From: Vibrio gigantis
GTDB lineage: Bacteria > Pseudomonadota > Gammaproteobacteria > Enterobacterales > Vibrionaceae
Reading direction: 5' to 3'
Assembly (NCBI RefSeq): GCF_024347515.1
Contig: NZ_AP025492.1
Location: 2,480,001-2,544,000, forward strand
Length of the DNA: 64,000 nt
Positions 37,633 to 47,747 of this stretch are shown here, piece after piece. The position numbers and the translations under genes were made by a program. Position 1 is the stretch's first letter. The number at the start of each line of letters is the position of its first letter. The notes below the pieces were generated by a model. That model had not been told where the DNA came from and searched no databases. It saw only the letters and a list, made by a program, of their open reading frames with translations.

Positions 37633-38823
37633 TTAAGCTTTTGGTTTTATTAGAATTGGTAAGTACAGCACAGCGAAACAACTGTATGCGGCAATCCACA
37701 GAGCACTGGATAAGGTGATAATATAAACAATATTATGGGTAAAGTACCCGCCAAACACTCGCACAATAAAGGCAAAGACAATGGCGATTAACGCCGCAGT
37801 CATTAATTTGCCAATCGCGATAGTTCGACCGGTATGCCCTAGCGACACACGTGAAATCATGGATAAAATCATCACTCCCATTCCACCCACGGTTAGTGCA
37901 TGAATCGCTTGTGACTGCGTGACCAATGGCGAAATGATCGAAACACCAAATAAAATAAGCCCTAACGAAATTGCCCAATAGCTTAAATGTAAAGTCCACA
38001 CGAGGGGTGTCTTGAATGCTACCCATATTTTCCACCTTACCGCCCTAAGCGAGTTTGCCAAACCACTGATAATAAATACGGTAGCAACGATGCCTTGTGC
38101 AACGGGAAGTATCTGAAAGCTCAACACAACGGCGAAAATCGTGCTGACTATGCTCAACTTTTCAAGCCATGGTAATGCAGGAGTTCGTGGTGTCTGTGTG
38201 CCATTAGCGGTAAACATAGGAAAGACTCGTCCACCCATAATGCACATTACTAAGGTCACCAACAGCACCATGCCAGTACTCGCTTGCGAAATTAAGACAG
38301 GCTGCTGAAATAGAACACCATAATGCATCGCGGCATTGGCAAAAGTCATTAGCAGCAGAATAGGAATGAACAATAGATTTCGCCAAAGTTTCACACTGAC
38401 AATATTGTGAGCAAGAGAAATCATAGCGATAGGTAAAAACAACAAATCGATTCCAGCCACCAACCAAGGGCTTAGTATTCCTGGCAAGAACATAGCTACT
38501 CTCGCGCACAGCCAGATAGCCAGAAGTAACATTAACCCGCATCCGTTGATGCTGCGGACACCCGTCCAGTTTTGTACGGCCGTAAGTAAAAAGCCCACCA
38601 CGACGGTGGCTGCAAAGCCAAATAACATTTCATGAATGTGCCACCACATTGCTCCGCCATAAACATTCAGGGTTGCGCTGCCATTCCAAAACGCAGCCCA
38701 CCCGACTAACGCTGCAATACTGAAAAGTGACGCAAACAAGAAAAACGGTCGAAACGCGAGTTCAAAAAATGCTGTCATTGAGACGCCACTATTGAGGTTT
38801 GCATTTAAATCTTTCATCATCAT
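37633..38823 (-). CDS. nnrS: NnrS family heme-copper membrane protein
   Basis: A 396-residue protein with about 12 hydrophobic segments and many membrane histidines (WWHIHEMLFGF near residues 59-70). NnrS proteins bind heme and copper and protect against nitric-oxide-derived iron complexes; in V. cholerae nnrS is under NsrR control. ATG 38823 follows an AGGT site 22 bases after the nsrR stop, so nsrR-nnrS is an operon. Confidence 0.93.
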   Translation of the reverse strand: MMMKDLNANLNSGVSMTAFFELAFRPFFLFASLFSIAALVGWAAFWNGSATLNVYGGAMWWHIHEMLFGFAATVVVGFLLTAVQNWTGVRSINGCGLMLLLAIWLCARVAMFLPGILSPWLVAGIDLLFLPIAMISLAHNIVSVKLWRNLLFIPILLLMTFANAAMHYGVLFQQPVLISQASTGMVLLVTLVMCIMGGRVFPMFTANGTQTPRTPALPWLEKLSIVSTIFAVVLSFQILPVAQGIVATVFIISGLANSLRAVRWKIWVAFKTPLVWTLHLSYWAISLGLILFGVSIISPLVTQSQAIHALTVGGMGVMILSMISRVSLGHTGRTIAIGKLMTAALIAIVFAFIVRVFGGYFTHNIVYIITLSSALWIAAYSCFAVLYLPILIKPKA

Positions 38824-38845
38824 AAACCTAGTGAGTTAACCAAAA

Positions 38846-39289
38846 TTAAATAACTTCAACCGCCAAGAGTTGTCCCAGCTTGTCGTTGTGCTCTTCGCCT
38901 AGGAGATCTTGTAAGCTATAAGCGTCTAAGCTTTTGTAAAAACACTCTTGAGCTTCAGCAAAGATAGTTTTCAATTGACAATTTGGTGTAATGACACAGC
39001 GATTATCCTCACCAAAGCATTCAACCAAGTTACGCTTATCTTCTAATTCTCGAACTAACGTACCAATATTGATCTGACTTGGCGGGCAACTCAGTTTCAA
39101 GCCACCATTTTTGCCGCGGGTAGCGATCAAATGCCCTTTAAGGTTGAGCTGTTGGACAATCTTCATTAAATGGTTTTTAGAAATACCATAGCTGTTAGCA
39201 ATGTCGCCGATGGTACTAAGAGATTGGTTGTTGATCGCTAGATAAATCAGAACTCGCAGGGAGTAATCAGTGTAACGTGTGATATGCAT
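38846..39289 (-). CDS. nsrR: NsrR, nitric-oxide-sensing Rrf2-type repressor
   Basis: A 147-residue Rrf2 regulator. An N-terminal winged helix (MHITRYTDYSLRVLIYLA, then GISKNHLMKIVQQL and RGKNGGLKL) precedes three cysteines, Cys91, Cys98 and Cys104, that ligate the [Fe-S] cluster nitrosylated by NO. I start it at ATG 39289, which aligns with E. coli NsrR; the frame is open upstream to 39385 but would run through the operator. It leads an operon with nnrS and has a probable own binding site just upstream, suggesting autoregulation. Confidence 0.93.
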   Translation of the reverse strand: MHITRYTDYSLRVLIYLAINNQSLSTIGDIANSYGISKNHLMKIVQQLNLKGHLIATRGKNGGLKLSCPPSQINIGTLVRELEDKRNLVECFGEDNRCVITPNCQLKTIFAEAQECFYKSLDAYSLQDLLGEEHNDKLGQLLAVEVI

Positions 39290-39309
39290 AGTGGGATATT
39301 TCACTTTAT

Positions 39310-39332
39310 AAGATGCATTCATTATGAATCTT
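39310..39332 (-). promoter_or_regulatory. NsrR-type operator upstream of nsrR
   Basis: AAGATGCATTC-A-TTATGAATCTT. The left half is near perfect and the right half keeps eight of eleven positions. It lies about 20 bases before the nsrR ATG. Confidence 0.65.
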
Positions 39333-39518
39333 ATAATCATTAAAGGCAAGATTAACCCTTGAGAGAGATAAGGACGATACAGCAAGAAGCTAAATCTATA
39401 CCTTTGCCTGCACTCTTAACTTCGTCTATTTCATCTCTTGTATTAGATGAATTTTCACTCTAGCAATATATAAACACACAAACTTGTTCATAAAAAAAGC
39501 AGTCAGTTAATAAGGGTA

Positions 39519-39547
39519 TTTACAAGCCAAAGCCACCCTTATATTAT
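39519..39547 (+). promoter_or_regulatory. Promoter of tRNA-Ser copy 2
   Basis: TTTACA (39519-39524), 17-base spacer, TATTAT (39542-39547), matching the copy 1 promoter in hexamers and spacing although the spacer sequence differs. Confidence 0.75.
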
Positions 39548-39557
39548 ACGCGGCATC

Positions 39558-39648
39558 GGAGGGATGGCTGAGTGGTCGAAAGCACCGGTCTTGAAAACCG
39601 GCAACCGTTAATAGCGGTTCTAGGGTTCAAATCCCTATCCCTCCACCA
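39558..39648 (+). tRNA. tRNA-Ser (UGA anticodon), copy 2
   Basis: Identical over all 91 bases to the copy at 36845-36935, including encoded CCA and discriminator A. The identity continues about 40 bases downstream through the terminator, then ends. Confidence 0.97.
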
Positions 39649-39656
39649 CATTAAAG

Positions 39657-39685
39657 AAAGCCGCTGAGAAATCAGCGGCTTTTTT
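39657..39685. terminator. Terminator of tRNA-Ser copy 2
   Basis: Same 11-bp stem and GAAA loop as copy 1. It may also serve the facing histone-deacetylase-family gene on the minus strand. Confidence 0.9.
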
Positions 39686-39713
39686 GTATCTGAAGAAAAC
39701 CTGGCTCAGCAGG

Positions 39714-40634
39714 TCAGCTATTCATGGCTAGTGCTGCTTTCAAAAGCTGCATGTGAATCGGTACCAAATCTTGGTGTTGGGTACGATAGCCTCCCCCAAC
39801 AACACACGCCATTGGAATAGACTCTGATTTTGCTAAGTTAATCATGAAGCAATCGCGTTCAAAGATCCCTTGCGTCGATACATTCAAGTAACCCAACTCA
39901 TCGTCTTGGTGGATATCGACCCCTGCATCATAAATGATCAGATCAGGTTGGTGATGCGCAATCGCCAGCTTAGTCACTTGCTCAAAACAACGCAGAAACT
40001 CTTCATCTTCCGTTTTGCGACTTAATGGCACATCCAGATCCGATAATGGCTTTCTTGCTGGGAAGTTTTTGTCGCAGTGGAATGACAAAGTGATGATTTC
40101 ATCGCTCTCTTGGCAGAGTGTCGCTGTACCATCGCCATGGTGTACGTCACTGTCTACGATCAGCACCTTATCAACCTGCTCAAAGGTAAGTGCATGCTTT
40201 GCTGCTAACACCAAATCATTCAACAAACAAAATCCGCTGCCGAAATCATGGTGCGCGTGGTGATAGCCTCCGCTCAAGTGAATTGCCAAACCACTCTCAA
40301 TGGCCATGTCAGCTGCTAAGCAGGTGCCGCCGCTTGAATAGAGCGTCCTTTCAATCAACTGTTCGCTCCACGGAAACCCAATACGTCTCATCTTCGCCGC
40401 CGGCAAGCTACCAGAAACAAGCAAATCGACATAGTCACTGTCGTGGACCTGTTTGACTTGTTCAACCGACACCGGCTTTGGTTCAAACACTTCAAACATA
40501 TTCTTCCAGAGTGGATCGCTATCCATTAGCGCCTCAACCGCGCTATGTAACAACTGGTATTTGTTGATTGGGTAACGATGGCCTTCTGGTAAAGGCAGCT
40601 GCGAATAAATTGGGTGGTAAATTAAAGGAATCAT
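39714..40634 (-). CDS. Histone deacetylase family protein
   Basis: A 306-residue zinc-dependent amidohydrolase of the arginase/deacetylase fold. The catalytic His pair is in GGYHHAHHDFGSGFC (His125/His126), and zinc ligands are in VDSDVHHGDG (Asp163, His165) and YDAGVD. The closing GGGYR is typical. Bacterial members deacetylate small acetylated amines or acetyl-lysine; the substrate here is unknown. It is transcribed away from the Fur-box region at 40702. Confidence 0.92.
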   Translation of the reverse strand: MIPLIYHPIYSQLPLPEGHRYPINKYQLLHSAVEALMDSDPLWKNMFEVFEPKPVSVEQVKQVHDSDYVDLLVSGSLPAAKMRRIGFPWSEQLIERTLYSSGGTCLAADMAIESGLAIHLSGGYHHAHHDFGSGFCLLNDLVLAAKHALTFEQVDKVLIVDSDVHHGDGTATLCQESDEIITLSFHCDKNFPARKPLSDLDVPLSRKTEDEEFLRCFEQVTKLAIAHHQPDLIIYDAGVDIHQDDELGYLNVSTQGIFERDCFMINLAKSESIPMACVVGGGYRTQHQDLVPIHMQLLKAALAMNS

Positions 40635-40701
40635 AATCGAGTTAATTGCTTATCTTTCTCAAAATCATAACAGCCTCAGACTTGGCGACAACCCAAATTA
40701 A

Positions 40702-40716
40702 TGATAACAATTATCA
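40702..40716 (+). promoter_or_regulatory. Fur box between the deacetylase gene and a 41-residue ORF
   Basis: TGATAACaATTATCA matches the 7-1-7 Fur core at 14 of 15 positions and extends as ATGATAA...TTATCAT. It lies 29 bases before the small ORF and 67 bases before the divergent deacetylase start. Confidence 0.75.
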
Positions 40717-40744
40717 TTATCTTTAAGTGTGTTCAGAGAAAGTA

Positions 40745-40870
40745 ATGAAAAACCTAATACTTACCCTTGGGGTGATCTGTGGCTCAGCGACAGCAGTAAT
40801 GATTTTTGTCGGAATGCTAATGGCCAGTTGGTGGGTCGTTGATTTTCTGGTGTTAAGCCATCACACTTAA
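40745..40870 (+). CDS. 41-residue hydrophobic microprotein, predicted Fur-regulated
   Basis: A short ORF starting MKNLILTLGVICGSATAV, with hydrophobic stretches at residues 3-11 and 17-37 and ending LVLSHHT. It is a likely single- or double-pass inner-membrane peptide with a His pair at the C-terminus. AGAGAAAG precedes ATG. It stands directly behind a Fur box and 25 bases ahead of an SDR gene with which it may be cotranscribed. I do not recognise it. Coding status is inferred from the Fur box, ribosome-binding site and hydrophobic pattern. Confidence 0.55.
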   Translation: MKNLILTLGVICGSATAVMIFVGMLMASWWVVDFLVLSHHT

Positions 40871-40895
40871 CTAATTGAACTGAAAAGGAATCACC

Positions 40896-41582
40896 ATGAG
40901 CGTTATTTTTATTACTGGAGCAAACCGAGGCATTGGTTTAAGCCTTGCTCAGCAATACCTAAAAGACAATCACATCGTTTATGCTACCTATCGTGATACC
41001 TCATCGGCACATGAGTTACTGGCACTCGCAGAACACCACAGCAACTTGACCTGCATTCAATTAGACATCACTGATTACCAAGCCACCAGCAGGCTACCTG
41101 CTCAAATACAGCGCATTGATATTCTGATTAACAATGCAGGCTATTACGGCCCTAAAGGTTACGGACTGGGTAACACCGATGTAGAAGAGTGGCGACGCGT
41201 TTTTGAGGTCAACACCATTGCGCCATTGAAGCTGGTTGAAACACTTCTTCCTATGCTAGAAGACAGTGACGTGAAAAAGATAGCTTGCTTGTCTTCCCGA
41301 GTTGGCAGCATGGCAGAAAACACTTCTGGCGGAGGCTACATCTATCGCTCTTCTAAAGCGGCTCTCAACTCGGTAGTAAAAAGTTTAGGCAACGATCTGA
41401 CCAGCAACGGCTTTACGGTATTAGCACTGCACCCAGGCTGGGTACAGACAGAAATGGGCGGTCCTAATGCCCTTATTGACACAGATACTTCAGCGTCTGG
41501 TCTTATTAAAGTCATCGAATCTGCCAGCACTGAAGTAAGTGGTCACTTCTTCAACTTCGATGGCAGTGAAATAGACTGGTAG
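40896..41582 (+). CDS. Short-chain dehydrogenase/reductase (C-factor-like)
   Basis: A 228-residue classical SDR. TGANRGIG (cofactor loop), NNAG, Ser in LSSRVGS and YRSSK (YxxxK active site) are all intact. The overall pattern resembles the C-factor/CsgA-like group of carbonyl reductases. ATG has an AAAGGAA ribosome-binding site. It follows the Fur-linked small ORF by 25 bases and precedes a lipoprotein gene by seven bases, so the three probably form one transcript. The substrate is unknown. Confidence 0.88.
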   Translation: MSVIFITGANRGIGLSLAQQYLKDNHIVYATYRDTSSAHELLALAEHHSNLTCIQLDITDYQATSRLPAQIQRIDILINNAGYYGPKGYGLGNTDVEEWRRVFEVNTIAPLKLVETLLPMLEDSDVKKIACLSSRVGSMAENTSGGGYIYRSSKAALNSVVKSLGNDLTSNGFTVLALHPGWVQTEMGGPNALIDTDTSASGLIKVIESASTEVSGHFFNFDGSEIDW

Positions 41583-41589
41583 GTAACCC

Positions 41590-42591
41590 ATGAATCTTCG
41601 CCTTCTTACAAACTTCGTACAACGCTCACCACTGCTTTTAATCACTGTGGTGCTCGGAGGATGTTTTGGGGAAGGCCCTGGAGACTTGTTCGATGACTAT
41701 CAGACCAAGGTAGCCAGAGTACAAGATGCTGAGGAGCTCAAACAAGAATGGGAGTTTGAGGGGGTACCAAGAAAGCGAGAGTTATTGTTAAACGTCCCAT
41801 CACTTTCTATTGGGCTCATCGACAGTTATCAGCTTCGCCGGTGTGGACTTTTCAACCTGATTGCTGAGCGTAACTCAGTGCTGGGAAAAGTCGCGGACGA
41901 GTTCCGCAATTACGATTATCAAGTTGCTCTACTCGAAGGCGTGGGCAAGTGCTTATCCAGTGATGAGCTAGACCCAGAGATCATCGAACTCTTGAGAGGG
42001 ATCGAACAACAAAAGCTCGCACAATTTCCACTGCATCAATGGAACCTGATTTATGCTAGCGATGCGATGCAGTCACAAATGCGGGGTAGTCAGTGGCTGC
42101 GTCATAATATTGGTCAACAAGTAAGACAGACGAGCGACGCCTTAGAGCATCTTAACCAATCGTTAAATACACCACTTGTTTCGGGTAAGACTACAAAGGT
42201 GCAAGAGGTGTTAGAGAAGAGCTCTACCCTTGGGGATCTGTATTATTCGCTTGCTCGCGCGTCGGTTGAGCTTGATACCATTACCAAACAACTCACTACT
42301 TTTGATGCCAACATCATCTGCGGAAAGCAGCGAGACACCACTAAGTTCCGTTACCTCAACAACGTATTCGAACAACAATATATTGGCAAGGTACAGCCGT
42401 ACATGGCGAAACTCGATGGCTATTATCAACAGCTCGCTCCGCAGCTGGCAATGTTTGATGCTCAACCAGAACTGCACAGCTACTACTTCCCCATCCAAGA
42501 TGCACATCAAGCTTTTCGAGCATCAACTCGTCGCCATGTCGACTATTGGCAACAGTTGTTTAAGCGTTGTGGCCGCAAGGTCGGACGTTAA
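41590..42591 (+). CDS. DUF3080-like lipoprotein
   Basis: A 333-residue lipoprotein: signal peptide ending in the lipobox VLGGC (Cys about residue 25), then a helical periplasmic domain with no recognised catalytic motif. It resembles the DUF3080 family of gammaproteobacteria. The start lies seven bases after the SDR stop. Function is unknown; membership of a possible Fur-controlled transcript is inference. Confidence 0.82.
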   Translation: MNLRLLTNFVQRSPLLLITVVLGGCFGEGPGDLFDDYQTKVARVQDAEELKQEWEFEGVPRKRELLLNVPSLSIGLIDSYQLRRCGLFNLIAERNSVLGKVADEFRNYDYQVALLEGVGKCLSSDELDPEIIELLRGIEQQKLAQFPLHQWNLIYASDAMQSQMRGSQWLRHNIGQQVRQTSDALEHLNQSLNTPLVSGKTTKVQEVLEKSSTLGDLYYSLARASVELDTITKQLTTFDANIICGKQRDTTKFRYLNNVFEQQYIGKVQPYMAKLDGYYQQLAPQLAMFDAQPELHSYYFPIQDAHQAFRASTRRHVDYWQQLFKRCGRKVGR

Positions 42592-42609
42592 TCCTAACCT
42601 CAATAAGTC

Positions 42610-44586
42610 TTAGCTTTTGGCGCCCTTCTTAGCGTACGTACCTTTCTTGGTATAAGACTTCTTCGCTCCACCGCCTTTACGACGTTTAAAAGCGGGTCTT
42701 TCGACTTTAGGAAGATGACGGAGTGATTCCGGCACTTCCCCTGTTTTCACTCTCCCCATTAAGCCATCAATCTTGCTTTCTAGCGCTTGCATGAAAGGTT
42801 GGTACGCTTGGTTACGCTCAGCCATACCTTGTAATTGGTGTTCCCAATGTGCTGTCATGTCTGGAAAGGTCGAATCCTCAGGTAGGGCATGAATCAAGCC
42901 TCTACCTGCTGGGCTACTGTGAATACTTTTACCTTGGCGCGTTAGCAGCTGCCTTTTGAATAGCGTATCCAGAATGCCCGCACGAGTCGCCTCTGTCCCA
43001 AGACCATCAGTCTCTTTCAAAATAGCTTTCAGGTCCTTGTTCGCAACAAAACGCGCGATACCTGTCATCGCTTGAAGCAATGTCGCTTCAGTGAAATGCT
43101 TTGGTGGTTCGGTTTTCTTATCACCGATGACACCTTCACGGCAGGTCAACACAGTTCCTTTCTCTAGCGGTGGAACCGTATCAGTACCATCACCTTTCTC
43201 TTCGGTGTCCGTTTTGCCCATCAACACTTTCCAGCCTGGGTTGATAAGCTGACGTCCTTTCGCGATGAACACACCACCAGCGATATCAAAAACTAACTTA
43301 GCATCCGCAAACACAGCCGGTGGGTAGAACTGCATCAGATATTGGCGAGCGATTTGTTGATAGATTTTCATCTCATTCGCAGACAAACCATTCACCGATG
43401 ATTTCTTCGGTGTTGGGACGATTGCGTGGTGAGCATCGACCTTACTGTCGTTCCATGCTTTTGATTTCAGTGAGAGATCTGCACCTTGAGCACCACGTTG
43501 TAGCTCTTTCGCATTGTTAGCGATGGCATCGACGACTGACTCTCGTTGCGAGTAGTGATCTTTAGGCAGGTATCGGCTATCAGAGCGAGGGTAAGTAATG
43601 AGCTTGTGCTTCTCATATAAAGATTGACAAGTGTCCAACACCTGCTGAGCACTCATACCAAAACGTTTAGAGGCATCAATCTGTAAGGCAGACAGAGAGT
43701 AAGGAAGTGGCGCAGCTTGTTTACTTTGCTTCTGCTCAGACTCTATAACGGTTGCAGGTTGGTTCGCAATTCGCTGTGCGACGTTTTCAACCAACTTTCG
43801 ATTGAGCACACGACCTTCTTCATCTTGCCACGGCTTACATGCTTCACTTGGTTTCCAGCGAGCACGAATATCAAAGCTCTGTCCGTTATTTTGGTAAGGA
43901 ATCAAGGCATGCAAAGTGAAGTAATCTTTTGGAATGAAGTTTTCGATTTCTTCATCACGTCTCACCACCAAACCAAGTACTGGTGTCTGCACACGCCCTA
44001 CCGACAATACGCCTTGGTAACCGGCTTTTTGACCAAGCAAGGTATAAGCGCGAGTCATATTCATGCCATACAGCCAATCGGCTCTAGAGCGTGCCAATGC
44101 TGAAACAGAAAGAGGGATAAAATCGCGGTTGCTGCGCATTTGAGAGAGCGCACGTTTTACGGCAGGTAAGTTCAAGTCGCTGATAAGCAGCCTTTCCATC
44201 GACTCTTTCTTAGTCTTAGATACTTTGCAGTAATCGATCACTTCATCAACCAAAAGCTGCCCTTCTCTATCTGGGTCACCTGCATGAACGATTTGAGTCG
44301 CATCCTTCAGTAGCTTTCGGATCACCGTGAGCTGTTTACTGGATGTCTTGCGCGGTCTTAGCTGCCACTGCTCTGGCACGATAGGTAAATCGGCCAAGTT
44401 CCATTTCTTGTATCGGTCGTCATAAGCATCCGGCTCAACCTGTTCCAATAAGTGTCCAATACACCAAGTCACCACATCACCGTTACCACATTTGATGAAC
44501 CCTTGGTCTTTCTTCTGTGGATTAGGCAATGCAGCGGCGATCGCGCGGCCGAGGCTTGGTTTTTCAGCAATAATAAGGCGAGACAT
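42610..44586 (-). CDS. topB: DNA topoisomerase III
   Basis: A 658-residue type IA topoisomerase. TOPRIM residues are Glu8 (IIAEKPS) and the DPDREG motif (Asp104, Asp106). The nucleophile is Tyr332 in [13 protein letters not shown], close to Tyr328 of E. coli. The C-terminus is a basic tail rich in Lys/Gly ([16 protein letters not shown]) suited to DNA binding. I use ATG 44586 ([10 protein letters not shown]...); an upstream in-frame start adds 11 residues without support. It decatenates replication intermediates. Confidence 0.95.
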   Translation of the reverse strand: MSRLIIAEKPSLGRAIAAALPNPQKKDQGFIKCGNGDVVTWCIGHLLEQVEPDAYDDRYKKWNLADLPIVPEQWQLRPRKTSSKQLTVIRKLLKDATQIVHAGDPDREGQLLVDEVIDYCKVSKTKKESMERLLISDLNLPAVKRALSQMRSNRDFIPLSVSALARSRADWLYGMNMTRAYTLLGQKAGYQGVLSVGRVQTPVLGLVVRRDEEIENFIPKDYFTLHALIPYQNNGQSFDIRARWKPSEACKPWQDEEGRVLNRKLVENVAQRIANQPATVIESEQKQSKQAAPLPYSLSALQIDASKRFGMSAQQVLDTCQSLYEKHKLITYPRSDSRYLPKDHYSQRESVVDAIANNAKELQRGAQGADLSLKSKAWNDSKVDAHHAIVPTPKKSSVNGLSANEMKIYQQIARQYLMQFYPPAVFADAKLVFDIAGGVFIAKGRQLINPGWKVLMGKTDTEEKGDGTDTVPPLEKGTVLTCREGVIGDKKTEPPKHFTEATLLQAMTGIARFVANKDLKAILKETDGLGTEATRAGILDTLFKRQLLTRQGKSIHSSPAGRGLIHALPEDSTFPDMTAHWEHQLQGMAERNQAYQPFMQALESKIDGLMGRVKTGEVPESLRHLPKVERPAFKRRKGGGAKKSYTKKGTYAKKGAKS

Positions 44587-44612
44587 GTTTTTCCAGATGC
44601 TACAAACAATTA

Positions 44613-44636
44613 GGGCCACATTATCTAATGTGGCCC
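44613..44636. terminator. Hairpin between ydjA and topB
   Basis: A perfect 11-bp stem (gggccacatta / taatgtggccc) around TC. T-runs are weak on both sides. Confidence 0.6.
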
Positions 44637-44701
44637 CTAGAAATCAAGAAAAACTGGTTGTTTATACAGTTAGCATTCCACTATTCAAGCTTCAGCTTTC
44701 T

Positions 44702-45250
44702 TTACAAGAACTCAACAAACTTAGAGAAGTCACGCTCTGGCACTTTCATTGGCGTACAGCCTGGAGTGCCTAGGTATAGGAAACCAACAATTTCGTCGTC
44801 GCCTTCTAGGCCGAATGCTTGGTGAACTTCTGGGTGGAACATCCATTTACCTGAGCGCCAAAAGCCTTGAAAACCTTGAGCAACAGCCGCCATTTGCATC
44901 GCTTGCGCCGCGCAGCCTGCAGAAAGGTGTTGTTCAAGCGCTGGTACTTTCTCGTGCTCGGTGACTTTAGCAATTACAGTGATAACCATAGGAGCTCGGA
45001 ACGGCGCCTTTTTCACTTTCTCGATCACTGGTTCTTCGCTTTCTTCCGCTTCAGCGGCACGAACCAAGATATCAGACAGCTTCTGTAGCCCTGAACCTTG
45101 CGCGATAACAAAGCGCCATGGTGTGAGTGCACCGTGGTCAGGGGCACGCAAGCCCGCTTTAATGATATTTTCTAACGCGACACCTTCAGGTGCTGGATCA
45201 GAGAGTTTTGCGATAGAGCGTCGGTTGAGCAATAGATCCAAAGCATCCAT
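44702..45250 (-). CDS. ydjA: Nitroreductase-family protein YdjA
   Basis: A 182-residue small FMN-dependent nitroreductase. The N-terminal LLNRRSIAKL and GLRAPDHGALTPWRF segments are FMN-phosphate and ring-binding elements. The GFWRSGKWMFHPEVHQAFGL and FLYLGTPGC segments are typical of YdjA. The physiological substrate is unknown. It is on the same strand as topB with a hairpin between. Confidence 0.9.
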   Translation of the reverse strand: MDALDLLLNRRSIAKLSDPAPEGVALENIIKAGLRAPDHGALTPWRFVIAQGSGLQKLSDILVRAAEAEESEEPVIEKVKKAPFRAPMVITVIAKVTEHEKVPALEQHLSAGCAAQAMQMAAVAQGFQGFWRSGKWMFHPEVHQAFGLEGDDEIVGFLYLGTPGCTPMKVPERDFSKFVEFL

Positions 45251-45358
45251 TTGAAGTCCTTACTATTTCTTTATTATTTATATACTTGAACTTTAGCACA
45301 GAATACAAACGATAATAAATCTCAACGACTCCTCATTTGGCCTAGATTGGACACAATA

Positions 45359-45389
45359 AAGGCTCCTAAATCTACGACTTAGGAGCCTT
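45359..45389 (-). terminator. Terminator downstream of fadH
   Basis: An 11-bp stem (aaggctcctaa / ttaggagcctt) with a 9-base loop. On the minus strand it is followed by TTATTG. Confidence 0.7.
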
Positions 45390-45458
45390 GTGCAAACATC
45401 TAGCTAGGCAGATTAGATAAGCATATCTACCGATAAGATTACGGCTTGATAACTGTTT

Positions 45459-47510
<2,052 letters not shown>

Positions 47511-47747
47511 TCAATTACCAAAAGTTCAAACAACCGTTTACATTTTTGTAACACCGATCATAATGCAGAGCGTATTAATCGTTCAGAAGCCCTTAATTTG
47601 ACTACACTTAATGAGAATATATATCGATTAACAATTCTTGGTGTAGTTTGAGCTTGGGAATTATCGTAGGATACTAAGCAGTTCATATTATTGAGATTAA
47701 TGGTACTACGGCTTGTTAAAGCGACGTGATCTCACTGCGGAGACAGA

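Noticed and set aside
36845..39648. tRNA-Ser copies as attL/attR of an integrated island
   Set aside because: No integrase, excisionase or phage gene lies between them, and the repeat covers whole tRNA plus terminator rather than a short att core.
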